A DNA stretch of 64,000 bases from Acanthornis magna. Lineage: Eukaryota > Chordata > Aves > Passeriformes > Acanthizidae. Positions 48,825-62,104 of this stretch are shown here, in pieces. The notes beneath the pieces were generated by a model. The model saw nothing but the letters and a program-made list of their open reading frames with translations, did no database searches and was not told the origin of the DNA. The stretch is taken from positions 12,973,501 to 13,037,500 of the forward strand of contig JAWUZG010000029.1 of NCBI GenBank assembly GCA_036785705.1, in the 5' to 3' direction. Both the position numbers and the translations under genes were made by a program. Numbering within the stretch: position 1 is the stretch's first letter; the number at the start of each line of letters is the position of its first letter.

Positions 48825-51300
48825 CTATGTGAATTTGGAATCCAAAGAGAGAGGAAAAAAATAAGGTTATTCATTATCAAAAATTTCTTATCAAAAGTCC
48901 TCCATTATAACCACAACCTCAAAAATTATCAGTAAATTAAAACTTTCTGGAAAACTAAACCTGACAGCATATTCCTGTAATGCAATATGATGAAAAATCA
49001 AAATCCAAATAACACTTAACTCCAGCTGATCGAAGTGAAACAATTCTTCAGGATTTTTTCAAGGAATTGAGTTTCACATGGAAACTTTTGAGCTTCCTTT
49101 TAAAATCTAAAGTTAAATAAATTCCAGTCTTTCTAGGAAAATAGAAAGGAACATGTGTTCCATCCCTGTGACTTATATATAAGCAGTCACTTCTGATATT
49201 TTTGTGACTCCAGCTGTAAGATACAAGAAAGAAAATACCTAGTCTTTACCAAAGTCTTTATGTTAAGCAGAAAATAATGTTGTCACACAGGCACTCTGCA
49301 TAGTTTTAAAATTAGAGAATACACGCAGTGCAAACGCAATATGTCTGACAAAAATATTGTAACATTTTGTTGCAGCTATTTTCCCCCCACTCTGATTTCT
49401 CACACATGGTATTTTGGAGGAAACAGGAAGAAGTGTTTTTTCATTCTGCTTGCTGCTGCAATTCAGCAGCCCAGAACTTCTCCAAGATTACATTTGTGAG
49501 CAATTCTGTGCAAAATGCCCTCAAAATAGAATTCTTCTCTTTCATATCTTACACGTGGTTTTCAAAATTACAAATCACCTCTCCACTCACAGAGGAAAAA
49601 GGCAAATACAGGTTGAATCAGATATTCATCCGTGAATTTGGAGACTCCAGGCCTCATTAAGATTGTCTTGACTATAATCCTCTGCTAAACCAACAATAAC
49701 ATCACTGTCAGCTCTTGCCTGCACAAAGTGTAGGTACAATAATTTCTACTTGCTTTTGAGAAATGGCAGAACTTAACCTCTCAAGAAAGCTACTGAAGAA
49801 ATCTGTAGTACAATACAAATTGCCACTACATGTTCAATACGTGACTGATTGGTTCTGAACACATTTGCCAGGCGCTTACCATCATTGCTCAGCTAACTTG
49901 GATCTAATTCACAGCTACTTAGGCAATGCAAGATACTATTTTAAATTCCTATGTTAAAAGGAGGATCTGAGAAGGAGATATAAAACTGCCTGTTTTTCTT
50001 GAATACAGGACATAAGAAGACACTAAACATCTAGATGTTATTTTTAAAAAAGCCAAAAGGAAACGACAAGATATTTTACAATTGCAAACGAATTGATTGC
50101 TGTGAGGAAAATACTTAGGAAACACGCAAACCTACAAAACTGTACATTTTTTTAGTGCTTATTGGTTTCATCTTTCTATGTTTAATCAAGAAGTATTCTC
50201 TATCAAGATTTAAAGCTGTCTGTCTTGATGTTCAAAAATATACTATCCTTAATTTCCTTGCTTGCCAAAATCAGTAAGAACATTGCCTTTAGTACATAGT
50301 GTAGCTAAAGTGTATCACAGTCTGATGGCTTTTCTAGTTTGCAGTTGAACATTAAGCCAGTTTTTTTAATACCAGCATATTTTTTAGATGTTTTTATGGT
50401 TATCTTAAATTGGGATTTTTTTTTCTAAGACTATAACATAATTTAAGATATCTGATCCTGACAAGATCATGACAGCTCTTTTGAAGACGGAAGAAGATAC
50501 TTTTCCAGATTCCAATTAGAGGATTGACTGACTGTAATAAGGTTTCCTTGTGAGATTTATACACAACGGTAAACAAGGATTGATTATTCTGCCATATTAG
50601 CATGGTGATATAACTAATCAAGCACTGAAACTAATTTGCTTACTTCGTTGATTTTGACACAGACAGTATTTCACTATTAGTTATTACAAATTTTGCTAGT
50701 TCAGTTGAATAATGTGAACCACTAGTTTTAGAGACAATGTTTCTTGTTTTAGTGAAGATTTATAACCTGGAAGTTCTAAACGGAAGCTGATGTTTGCTTG
50801 TTTTTTGGAAGGCAACATGCATCCACGTCTTCTGCCTATGAATACCCAGGATAGATAGCAAGTGGTTGGCCTGACAGCCTGAGCTCTGCTAACAAGTTTG
50901 TTTCTCACTTCATGCTAACAGGAAAGCATCCAGCACACTAATCACACTGTTTTTTTCAGTAGCAGCTATTTTTTCCACAATCCTGCCTCTGGCTTTTATT
51001 TGAGTGCTACTGAAGGGAAAGAGACAGGAAAGAAATAACACAAGGAACATTTTCTCCTCAAAAAGCCCATCCAAGTTACTCTGAGGAGCAGCACTATTTT
51101 TAAAAGGGAAAAAAGCCCCCCAAAGCAAAACATGAGCTACAGCATGTGGTATCACAGTTCCCTATTATTTTTTTCTACCATAAATGTCACAGGACTGACC
51201 AACACTAGCACAAAATAAATTCAGTTGAAAAAGCAATGGTAATAACAATTATCCCTAGATGATCTCAACTGATTGTGAATACAGCCCCAACAATAATACT
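48825..51300. other. unassigned non-coding DNA
   Basis: AT-rich. The overlapping plus-strand frames at 49367-49660 lack motifs. No repeats recognised. Confidence 0.5.
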
Positions 51301-51313
51301 TGTGTGTGTGTGT
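51301..51313. repeat. short TG microsatellite
   Basis: Six TG units followed by TATGCACACA. Confidence 0.85.
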
Positions 51314-51423
51314 ATGCACACAGATATATTTTAATTTCTATGCAATAGTTCCAGCATCTCTCTTAGCACCATAGGTTACCACCAACATAAAAGTTGTGTT
51401 TTCAAGGACTACCACTAGTATCT

Positions 51424-51451
51424 GTATATTAGTATATTAGTATATTAGTAT
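51424..51451. repeat. GTATATTA octamer repeat
   Basis: Three exact tandem copies of GTATATTA followed by GTAT. Confidence 0.9.
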
Positions 51452-52855
51452 GCCACAGCCATACTAATGATCCCTGCTAGAGCTGCCCTGTTGGGAGAGG
51501 GTAGGGAGAAGTCAAAGCTCTGAACAATGAAACTGCAGCTCTGGAACTCCATTTTCCCTCACTCAAGGGCATAGTGGACAGTGATCATTTCTCTGTATGA
51601 CATTTGTACACACTCAAGAAATTCCACAAATTATCTGAAACATTGGGCACTTTTTTGTGCGTTATTTTTTCTTGATGTACATAATCACAGTCAGACCCTC
51701 ACCCTTATGCATCCTTGGCAAGATCTGAAGTATGCTGCTTCCCAGAGCACCATTAGCCTTTCAGACACGGTGGGCCTCAGGTTTGTTTCATGAAAAGTTC
51801 TGAGAGAAACCAGCTGTCTCTCCACAGGGATTGCTTCTCAGGTGGAAATGTCCTCTATAGCCATAAGAAGCTGACCAAGGAAATGGATTCAATCTCATAC
51901 AAGGCAAATCAGGAATCACAAAAAGGAAATTAGCTGCTGTTCAAAACCCCCACATATAATCTGCTACATGGTACCCCCAGGATACAAAATATGTGATTGT
52001 CATTGTGTCCTTCAACTGTGAGAAGGGCAGCACTGCAAGAAACTTACTTTCAAATCTCTACTAATTGGCACAGTGTAAACCAATTAAGGATCTTTTTATA
52101 GAAAAAGCCTTAAAATCTTCATTCAAGCCTGAAGAACATGGGAAAACACACAAAACAACACTAATATGCCCTTTAAAAATAAATACGAACTAATTAGCAA
52201 CTTGCTGAGGTAGTCGATCTGCTAGTTATCCAAATAGTTTGAATAATTGTGACAGAGAAATGTCTGGTGGCAGTGCAAGCTCTGTAAGCCATAATGTTGT
52301 ATTCACTACCAGTACAGTTAGGACTTGTTTCTTCACATGTAATTAGGGATAGATTAGGTCTTTAACAGAGGAGATAATTTCTAAGGAGATGAGGAAACAC
52401 AATGTTTTACAACCTGAAAACGTTGCAAACTTGCCCTTTTCAGGACAAGTCATAGAGTGTTTCCCTTTGCATCTGCAGGTACAGCAAGAGCATGAAGTCG
52501 ACTACATCTCTGGCACTTCATGGGAGAATTGAGCAGAGACCAAGGAAGGAGTCTCTTCCCTCACCCATCATGCACTACACATTGCTACTTTTCAGGCTAA
52601 TATCACAGTGTTTTGTGTCCCAGATACTTACTGCGGGTATTAATCCCTAAAACTTTCACTTGAGTTGAAAAGAGGAAAGAAGCAGTATATGAAGACTAGC
52701 TTTCATGTGCTGCTCTTTCCTCTCCTGCATATCCATGAGGCTCTCCCTCTAACTATGCCAGACTGCTTTCATTACCATCATCTTTCAAAAGCAAGAGAAC
52801 AAATATTAAGAAAGTAAAGGACGGAAAACATGGTTTAACACCTCAGGTTTTGCTA
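51452..52855. other. unassigned non-coding DNA
   Basis: No gene or repeat family recognised. Confidence 0.5.
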
Positions 52856-52900
52856 GCTCTGGAGTATGAATGCTCTGGAGTAGGAATGCTCTGTAGAAGT
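52856..52900. repeat. 16-bp tandem repeat, 2.4 copies
   Basis: GCTCTGGAGTATGAAT is followed by GCTCTGGAGTAGGAAT (one mismatch) and then by a partial third copy starting GCTCTG. Confidence 0.85.
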
Positions 52901-53581
52901 CCTAGAGAGAAACTCCTACTTATTTTAATGAAATGAAAATTTTATTTAATGAAAATAGGTGGTCCTTAGCAAATCAGATCCTTCTGTTGCATCCACAGTG
53001 GGAAAGACCTCTGCATACGCCCCTGCCTACACACATTTATTAGACACCAGAGGATCAACTTTGAGGGTTTTGGAGGAGGTGGCAAGGAAACTGAAACTTG
53101 AAATATTATTAATTAAATGCTCGCAATGGGAAAAAGACAATTACAGAGCACTGCACTAATGAAGACAATTTCAAATGTACTCACAGCTCACAAATACATT
53201 GTCTCCAGTTTTACTTCAACTAAACTGATTTTCTGCAGTGTCAGAGGAAAACAAACTCACATCCCTAAAAGACAGCTATGCAAGGATGGTGTGCTGCAAT
53301 ATTTAAAAGTAGCCCTGCTAAAGAAGGGCAGAATTGTTACACACCACTATCCACACTGGAAGTGAAGACCTCTAAATTCAAGCTGGTTACTGTTATCTTT
53401 GATATGTTGATGTCCTATTAAAAAAGCAAAAAAACAAACCTAGTAACCTTTCTGGAGGCATATTGACTCAGTATCTAAAGAAACCTTTCAAATATTGAGT
53501 GGGTTCATTTTTTGCTCAACAGAGAACCTTAAAAGACCTCCTCTTAAAAAGATCTTTATTCAGATACCTCCTCCCAGAGCG
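52901..53581. other. unassigned non-coding DNA
   Basis: Short plus-strand frames at 52959-53365 overlap in two phases and show no domain. Confidence 0.5.
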
Positions 53582-53611
53582 CCCCCCCCCCCCCCCCCCC
53601 CCTTTTTTTTT
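53582..53611. repeat. homopolymer tract C21 T9
   Basis: Twenty-one C in a row are followed directly by nine T. The minus strand therefore carries A9 G21, able to form a G-quadruplex. Length of such runs is often misread in sequencing, so the exact count is uncertain. Confidence 0.9.
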
Positions 53612-55039
53612 GGTGGACTTTTAACTTCCATTAATTTTCAGAGCCACAAAGCTTCTCCCTGACACAGCCACTCAGATTAAATCACAGCACCATGCACTAA
53701 ATGGTCCTTCAGTGAAAAGCCCTCTCAGGCTAGTCACAAGAGTAAAGCAGGCTTGAGAACACTACACAGTGTTTGTTGGTTTTTTAACGGTACTAGATGT
53801 AGATGAGGAAATTATAGTGCTGGATTATATGAGCAGGCACTGTGGATTTCCTGCAGCATTCATTTGCTGTGTGACTGACAGCTCCTGTGTAACTGGGGGG
53901 TGGCAGGAGAGGTGGGAAGTGAGGAAACCACAAACTAATGAAATACTTGTGGATGTGACAGGTAGCAGGAGAAGCCATGAAGATAACTATCAGCCAGGGA
54001 ATAGTGCTACCTACACTAACAGCTATTTTACCATCAAATGAGGCAGTAATTATAAAACAGATGTTATGGAAAACTTGGAAGGTAGAAACCCAGACATGAC
54101 GACAAGCATAAAAGACAGTTCCTCTGAAATAGAGGGGGAGTTTAATTAGTAACAAGAGGAAGCACAGATTAATTTAATTTGTGAGTAGGTGGGAGTAGCA
54201 CAGAAGTGTGCCGAGGAAGTAGTTTGATTCAAGTGACAGGGACTTGAAAGATATATGCCGTATTTGAATATGGATGTATTAATTGGAAACAAATAGAAGC
54301 CTCTTCCTTCAATGTAACACTTCAGGAAAAATAACCTGAAATGTTGCATCAGAAGACATGAAAATGGATATTAAGTCAATCTTATACACTGCTTGGAAAA
54401 ATTAAATATTACTTTACTAGCCTGGCTAGCAAACACAATTTAATAATAAAACCCATATAATAAACTGTGAATTTATTGAAAGCATGCACTGAAAACCTCT
54501 GTTGATCTCCCCTCAAGGAAAGAAACATCAACTCACAGTAAAAGTTTTCAAAATAAGTATTAAGAAACACAACACTTTTAAGAATCAAAATCCACAAAAT
54601 AACATTGCCTATTATTGATTATTTGAATACAGAAGCAATGATAAACACCATGCACCACTACTGGCATTCTCAGGGGCTGATAGGGAACGCACATGAAATT
54701 TCTATAGCTACCAGTTGTGTTATTATAAATGAAAATTGCATTTTAATATGCTGGTTGCATTTGTCATTCCTCCTCCTTTGCAGTATCTTTGCACTGACCT
54801 GTTTTAAAGGAATACATTCATGCAGTGAATTTCATTTTCACATAGCTTGGTTTTTAAACAGTACATTTATACCAAATAATGTGACTCAAAAATGCAAACT
54901 GAAAACCAATACCGTCTATTGATATCTTTATCTCACACTTCCAGTAAAGGAAGTGGTCTGGCTTAAGTACACAACACTAGATTATTTTGGTTTGGTGTCC
55001 ACACTAGAGAAAACTGTGGAAATATAAAAGAGAGCAAAA
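53612..55039. other. unassigned non-coding DNA
   Basis: Includes a 120-codon minus-strand frame (53793-54155) and a 105-codon plus-strand frame (54605-54922) with no recognisable domain. AT-rich. Confidence 0.45.
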
Positions 55040-55340
55040 GAGGACTGCAGAAGTGCTGTTTTGAAGATTAAGAAGTTTAATCTATTCAGCCTATCAAAGT
55101 GAAGACTGAGAAGTAATTTGATCACTGTGTGTCAGTGCTTTCACTTGGAGAAAATGTTTAATGGCAGGGGACTTGATGACTGTGTTGATGAGAAGGTAAG
55201 AAAATTAAATTTGCTGTATGCTAGAGCTAAGTACACTGAAGTTGAAAGATGGTGCAGTCCCCCAGCAGCCAGGGCAATTGAACATTTCAGTCAGGGAGGC
55301 AACATCACAGGTTTTGAGTTCAGATACAGCACAGCTGTGA
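55040..55340 (+). mobile_element. old L3/CR1-like LINE fragment
   Basis: TTTAATCTATTCAGCCTATC is followed by AAAGTGAAGACTGAGAAGT and AATTTGATCACTGTGTGT. It then shows GGAGAAAATGTTTAATGGC, GGGGACTTGATGACTG and, further on, ACTGAAGTTGAAAGA and GGCAATTGAACATTTCAG. This order matches the 3' part of an L3-like CR1: a TTCAGCCTATCAAAGAGAAG-like start, then a GACTTGATCAC-like block, GGGGAGAA, a GACTCTTTAATCTAGC-like block and GGAAGTTGAAGC. Strongly decayed. A GAAG followed by GTAAGA at 55190-55200 looks like a splice donor but lies in this repeat. The 86-codon frame starting at 55118 is not considered a gene. Confidence 0.6.
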
Positions 55341-55970
55341 AGTTTTCATATTTTGTCCCATTTGAGTTCAAGACTTAAAATATCAGTTTGATTTCAGAAA
55401 TTACTCAAACCAATTTTAATTTTGAGCTGTAGTAATGTCACTGATCAAAGGCTACGTTTGTCAATGGGGCAGATTTACCATCATAGTGGGAGAAAAGTTA
55501 TTCTGTTTTAAAGGAAGAGAACATACCAGAACCAAGCTTTTGTGGGAAACTAGGCCAAGAGCATGAGTCAAGGAAACCTGCGTCATCTCACTCATATTTT
55601 TGTGTCCACATTAAGACCATAATGCTAATAGAACACTAAGCTTCTGTGCTTTAGCCTGACAACTCAGATTCAGGGGAAAAATACTACTTCAGGGAAGACG
55701 ATCAGCCTCTTGGAGAGCTGTGTGATCTTTCTTATTTTAGGCTTATTTATGCTTCCTTAGCATAAGTAGATCTCTGTCTGTCATCAATCTTTGTGTCATA
55801 CAGTTCAGCTGTCTTGAGAAATGAAGGATTTATGAAAACAAAAATCTTTGACAAAAAGAGGACTAGCTAAGGGAAAAATAAAACAAGATTAAGGCAGTAC
55901 AGACCAAACTTGACAGTTTCCACAGCTTCCAGATTTCATTACTTCCTTCCCCAGCAACAATAAAATATAC

Positions 55971-55999
55971 TTCCAGAATATTTCCAGAATATTCCAGAC
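55971..55999 (+). promoter_or_regulatory. heat-shock-element-like TTCnnGAA array
   Basis: TTCCAGAATAT, TTCCAGAATA and TTCCAGAC follow one another. At 55982-55994 they make TTCnnGAAnnTTC, the three-unit pattern bound by heat shock factor trimers. A further TTCnnGAA at 55971-55978 precedes it at a 3-base gap. It may equally be a small tandem repeat with no function. It lies about 85 bases upstream of the candidate exon at 56081. Confidence 0.35.
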
Positions 56000-56080
56000 A
56001 TGTGTACACCTGCCATTTCCTTTCCCTCCTGTTCACATTGTTGAGTTGACTATTTCTAATGTCTATCTGCTCTTACCCAG

Positions 56081-56197
56081 TTTAGCAACACCAGGAAGAA
56101 CTCTGATGTCAGTAAGACATTTTCTTGCATTAATGAACCGGACAAGTTGGAGACCTTCACTGTTGGTAATGAGGATGATCAACAAGATCTTGGCTAA
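56081..56197 (+). other. candidate 3'-terminal coding exon (weak to moderate)
   Basis: The stretch TATTTCTAATGTCTATCTGC followed by TCTTACCCAG is a good acceptor: a TCTAAT branch-point-like site about 25 bases before the AG and mostly pyrimidines between. The frame opening at 56081 reads FSNTRKNSDVSKTFSC, then INEPDKLETFTVGNEDDQQD, LG and a TAA at 56195-56197. The peptide is polar and acidic, unlike typical chance translations of AT-rich DNA in this window, and resembles a cytoplasmic C-terminal tail. In the same frame a stop lies just before the acceptor, so an upstream exon would be required. No AATAAA signal follows closely and I do not recognise the parent protein. Confidence 0.28.
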
Positions 56198-59100
56198 TTG
56201 GGATCCTCTTTTTCCCCTACAACCTGGAAATAGGAACAGGTGACCTCAAAATATCCTGAAAGTACACACTCTATTTCTTACTCTGTGATACCACTTGTGA
56301 GGGTGTGCCAGAATACATCAAATTAACTGGTGAATATTTCCAAAATATAAGTTCATTTGTCATCATCTTTACTGGTGAAAGCAAGGAAGGAAAATACTTT
56401 CCTGGGAGAAAAATCAGTCATATACTCTTTGCTGTTTGCTCTTATTGTGTAATACCCACTGAGTTTGCAAGAAAACATGTATTCATCATCTCCTTAAATA
56501 TTTTTTACAGTTAACTGAACTAACTCTAATGAATAATGCTGAAACTGCATGCTCTGCTACTCAAACCGATTTCAGGTGGCTTTTTTTTAAACTACCCACA
56601 TATTGAGAAATGCTTCCCAAATTAATGCCTCATTAACTCAAGGCATAAAACCCCCAACAAAACAACAACAAATTCATGGTAAATACAAGATCCATAATTG
56701 CGCAGATTTCGTACACTACATTTAACAGATCTCTGAGAAAATACAACCTTAAAATGTTTTCATGAACCATCCCTTCCCTTCAGCTGTTCTTTATACATAT
56801 ACATTTTTTGTTAAATTATTTTGGAATGGATATGAACCAGACATTTGAAAAGGTAGTTATCAGGATAAACAAACAGAGGTCTAGTTATATTATGCAGGCA
56901 AAGCCTGAATAGTGCCAAACTCCATACAAAAATATCTCATTTGTCCCCACCACAAATTGAATAAGAAAGCCTCCAGTAATGTTTGTAGACTGGTCTTTAT
57001 TTTAATGACACTGAAGTTTATAGGATATGAAAAGACTGCTTCTTATTACGTTAGATGAGATGTGAACTACTCTTGTTGCATTTGTCAAGTGTTTGGAGTA
57101 TTGTAGCCAGAATCAATTAACGGCAGAAAATAGATTTGAGAATGGTGCTGAACAGACACAATGGTGGGTGAGGCAGCCTGTGGGAAATATCAAGGGCTCG
57201 GACATGCCTCTGCATTGATAGGCAAGGAGGAAAGGCACATCCAAAGAAACAGAACATTTCCTAATTTCATAGCTGAGATGACCACAGGGAAATGGCAAAA
57301 AGAGCAACCCATATTTCACAATGGAAAACAAATTCATTGAACTGCTTGGCATTTTCTTCTTTCTGTTCGGCCACACATGCTCATGGGGTAAACTAATACC
57401 TACTTTCTTATCTCCTAGCTCAGCTTGCCAGGGAGAGGAGGCAGGACCTTTCCTTTCTTAACAAGGCTGATGGAGAAATCTGCCTACCTGGAGCACTTCC
57501 TTTGGCCATATCCCAAATTCCACAAGCCTATGTGTCTTTGCATTCCTGAGCCACAGCGTGCTCGGGGCAGGCACCAGTACTGTGCTATTTGCAGCATGAC
57601 TTGGGATGGCAGCTGCAAGGAGAGCAGTAACACCAAGAGACATCTCCATGTCTGACAAGAACAATGAGTACCCCACAGTAAAACACAGTAACAAGGAAAA
57701 GAAAATAGCCCTGTGCTAGACATTGCTGCTCTTTTGTTCATAGATCAGGTAAAGCCTACAGGGGCTTGGGAAGAAGGGAGAAAAATAACCTAAGAAATTA
57801 TTTCAGGGTCTGTGCATCTGTTCCCAGGAATAACAGAGATGGCATAGGATAGCTGTATGTTAACAGATTCTCTTACTTCTTAGGCTTTTCTGCTCCCAGG
57901 CAATCTGGAAATGACATTCTCTCTTTATACTACTCTGTTCCCATTTCCTGCCAGAACCAGGAAGTAGAGAGCATGATTTATTTCCTTGGCACATCTTTCA
58001 AGCAAACAAACAAACAAAAAGAACAAACTGCCAAATTAACTATTGATTCTGTTTCAGCTTTTTCTTCCAAAACAATCTAACAATTCTTTGCATAAAAATA
58101 AAATATATTTACTTCACTTGGTTTTTATATGCCTTGAGTGAAAATAAACAAACAAAAAGCATTGCAGGGACAGCAAAAGCAAGGAAGTGAGTATTCCAAG
58201 AGATGCATATTTCTGAGTGGATTTCCTCATGTTTGCTTTCTCCTCCGTAAGAATGTTAACAGGGTTTCTCTCCATCACCCAGCTGTCAATTTCTGTGCCA
58301 TTTGCAGGAATGTAATTGTTTTCAAGACCTCTTCCCCTCTGCCAAATGGCAGTAGAACTGACCAGTGGTTCAAAAGTTAATTGCAACAATTTGCAGACAC
58401 ACAGACAAGGGAACATGACTCCAAAAGCCTCATTTCCTTAGGAAAACAAACAAAAAACCAGTTAAATTTAATTTAGATACTTGAGGATAAATATATAATC
58501 TTGCATAAAGAAGACTAGGAACAAAACAGAAAAGGATTTAAAGAGTAATTCATGTTTAGCCTGGTTGCTGAAATGGACACACAACTGATATAGCCCTTAT
58601 AAATAATCTCTTTCACCTCAAAACAAGCAGCTGGCACCTCTGAGAGCTGCTTACCCCACTGACATAAGCAAAGGATTGCTGGCTATTGATTCCATTAGCC
58701 ACAAATCCAGATTGTGAATAAAATGTCATCTTGATGTGCTGGCAGCTACTACTGAGCTTTAAAAAAAAGGGTTTAGAGGGGGACTGCAATCATGATAGTG
58801 TAAGAACTGTATCAAGGACAACATGCAGCTACTGCCAGTGCCTAACTAAACTGCAAAATATGTTTCATGCTAGGAAATAGCTCCATCTCCTGTTCTGCAT
58901 ACAGAACTCCTCAAAATCCTTATTTCAAAAAATAAGCAAGAAAAACCCATTCCACAGCTGCTCTTTAACAGCCTTTAAAAAGAAAATAAAATTCAAGCTT
59001 ATGTCTACAAAATTAAATCACTCTCATAGACACATTTAAATACTCCCTTTATCTTGCTGGGATGAAGCATTAGCAAAAATATTCAAGTAGCTGCTAAAAG

Positions 59101-62100
59101 AAAGCTGTTCCTATTTGTCAATGCATCACAAGAAATGATGATGAAGGATGTTCTCAGCTCCCCCCCTGAAAAATGTCATATGATTGGAACATAAAACTGT
59201 CCTACGTCCTGTGCTGCAGGCTCTGTTCACAATTTTGGAGAGGGCTTTAAAGCTTTTGCTCCATAACACAGCCGATCTTGGGTGTTTTTCCAATCTCTTC
59301 AGTGACACAGTTATCCCACTGGAAGCTTAGATGAAGTCAATAGGAGTGTTGTCATAAATCTTATTGCAAAGCTCTCCCTTGAGGTCAAGCAAAAAGAGTT
59401 GGGAAACTGGGTTGTAGTACTCGTTCTCTTCCCAACATATTCTTTTATAGTAACAAGCAGGGAGAGCTCTGTTACACATCAAGCAGCCTGTGCTATATCA
59501 GTAACTAGACTGGCATAGAAGCCAGGCAGGACAGCATCATTTCATTCTTCTACCAATTCCCCTGCATAAGAGGACTTGTCCTACCACTGAGATCAGTGAG
59601 GAAATTCTCCTTCTATCCATCCAGGATGGCAGAAAGGAGCCTCTATCCACAGCTCTGGCAGGGAAGATAAAGCAAGCATTTTTAGACAAGACTGTTTGAG
59701 AGTCCACTTCCAGGAGAGGGACAGTGAGAATCAAACCACATGCAGAAGTCAAGACAATGATAGGAAAGTGAGATTGTACTAAAGGAATAAAGGGACTCAC
59801 GTGTGTATTACAGAATGGCACATCAACTGAGTTAGCTCAGAAGGACTCAGGTAATCACTTTCAAGCCCATAAAGAAATATTAAAGCTGCACCCTTCCTTG
59901 AGCAAAGCAGTATTTTGCAGTGCTGCAAATACAAGTGGAGAAGGAAAACTCAATCTTCCCTATATTTCTGTGCTGTGAAGCCATCAGATTAATCATCCTT
60001 TGTAGTGCAGGAGTTTGCATGGAATTGTGATCCCGTTCCCATTCAGTACAAACTCTGCACTTCTCTGATGCCTGTAAGACATCCATACTTCAGGGCACTA
60101 GATAACAACCAAGACCTCTGCTTCAAATATTGACAGAATTAAATTTACACGAGCAGGATTTCACAGAAGCTATTTTTCACAATAGCTATTTTGTGTCTGT
60201 ACCTCGCCACTTATTTTTGTCTGCTCGTTGAAAAAATATAATAGTAAATATAACTTCCTCTTAAGTGTGTGGGGCTGAGTATAGGCTTTCCTCCAGTGTA
60301 ACACCTAACCACAGAGGAGCACAACTCCCAGCAGATACTTGACTTCCAAGATCAGTGAAAGGTTTCACAGCTATCGAATAGCTCCTTTTGCTACTTATGT
60401 GCTAACTACCTTTATAATTTGCCATTTACAGCCTCCTTGGTTGCCTTTATATTTGTATTTAACCTATACCAGAATAAAACAGCATTCAAATAAAAGGCAT
60501 CCGACTTACAAATGGCAGAGGCTGGCAGAAAGAAAAAAAGGACCCTAAAGGTTTAATTTATTTGTCCATAAATTGCAGTGGAGATGGAGGCATTCCAGTC
60601 ATTCTATACCACACCATCAGCCTGCTGGCAAAGGCAAGAAAACTTATGCTGAGCATCTTAAATCTTTCAAGAGAGGCAGGCGGTGCACTGCTTGCACTCG
60701 CATGCTGGAAACTCCCCTGCTGGGAGTTCATACCCTCTTGAGGAACTCTGACTCAAGATACAGTCTGCTTACTGGACAAGAGGTAGGCTTCTCACCTGCT
60801 CCTGGGAGTAATGTGGGCTGAAATCCTGCTTGTACCCTTACAGCACTCATACTAAAGTTCTCTATGCAGTGTGGGATCATGTAAATATGGGATACAATGA
60901 GTCTATTCTGTACTTTTTTGTAAGGTTCAGTGCAGATGTCTATTATTTCACATTACGTGAGTCAGCAAGATAAAAATCTCTTCAGAGCTAGGAGCGATGC
61001 AATTCCCGTATGTTACACAATTCATTCAAACTTTGACACCAAAAATAGTTAAGACTGTTTCATAGCCTGGGAAGGTAAAAACTCCTATCATTTAGCTTTA
61101 AATGCCCAGCACCCAGCATAAAGTTGGTGGACCTCTAGGGAGCATCTCTCAAGTAGGTGCCCTCTGAAAATGCGTAAAAACCAAGCAGTTTTGATCACCC
61201 ACCTGTAAAACTGCAGTGTTGGTTTATTGTATTCCCCTGCAGAAAGTAACATTTCTCCTCACTTTCTCTTCACTGCAACTATCAGTCTTCTCAGCTAAGA
61301 GCTCCTCAGCAAGGAAATCAAAGCAGTACAGCAGCAATTTATGAGCAATTACCTGCTCTCATGGGTTTCTGAAGGAGGACCTTGACACGTGTTGCCTACT
61401 TTAGCCTGTGCTATTCCAGATGTTAGAGGGCTAGCAGGATGTCTCCGCAGTGGGAGCTAGTCTCTGTCTGAATATCACTGCTCAAGGTCTCTGGGAGCAA
61501 AACAGTTTTAAGGGCTGGATTTAGAGTGGATTAAAGGAGAAGGAAATTTTTGCAGCTCCTGACAGCTTCCTCTAAGAGTAAGTGCTATAATAAAACAAAC
61601 AGCTTTTTGAGAATTCCCTCAAAGCAAAAAGCATTGCAGTACATACAGCAAAAGAATATGTGAAATTAAGCCTGTTAAGAATAGCAGCATGATCTGTCTG
61701 GACTCCTTTCTGTTGAGGCATTAGTTTTCACATAATTTTGATGTCTCTTGTTGAAGCCAGCAAGGCCGTACAAAGGCCAGTCACGGATAAACCCAGGGGG
61801 AGGGGAAAGAAAAGGACTGCAGTTGCATTGCTTATTAGTATTTCCCAGAGCAGCACATAGAGCTGTATTGCAGGAGAAGGAGGTCTGGCTCCTGTGTGGC
61901 ACAGCCTATGCCAAGGCACAATAGGCAGATGTCAAGCTGAGCACTTCACTCTGGCATCACCAAACTGAGGTCAAACTAACTTTCTTCTAGTGTCTCCAGA
62001 GCATAGTGGAGTTGGAGTCTGATCCCAGGGGCTCACCCCCCCATCCCATGTTGACCATACTGCAGTGTATTTTGCTGTTCCCAAAGGAATGCTGAGCTTT

Positions 62101-62104
62101 TGTC
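56198..62104. other. unassigned non-coding DNA
   Basis: No supported gene. The frame at 57425-57655 ends in a CxxC..RHL motif discussed under findings. Short CAAA repeats lie at about 58006-58030 and 58142-58158. The rest is AT-rich with scattered short frames. Confidence 0.45.

Noticed and set aside
53793..54155. 120-codon minus-strand frame, partly covered by a 90-codon plus-strand frame
   Set aside because: Both strands are open in overlapping phases with no protein features. Low stop density is the simpler cause.
55190..55200. GAAG followed by GTAAGA as a splice donor
   Set aside because: It lies within the L3/CR1 relic, and no acceptor or open frame upstream fits.
59130..59215. GATGATGA followed by CTGA as C/D-box snoRNA
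   Set aside because: Box spacing is wrong and no closing terminal stem is present.
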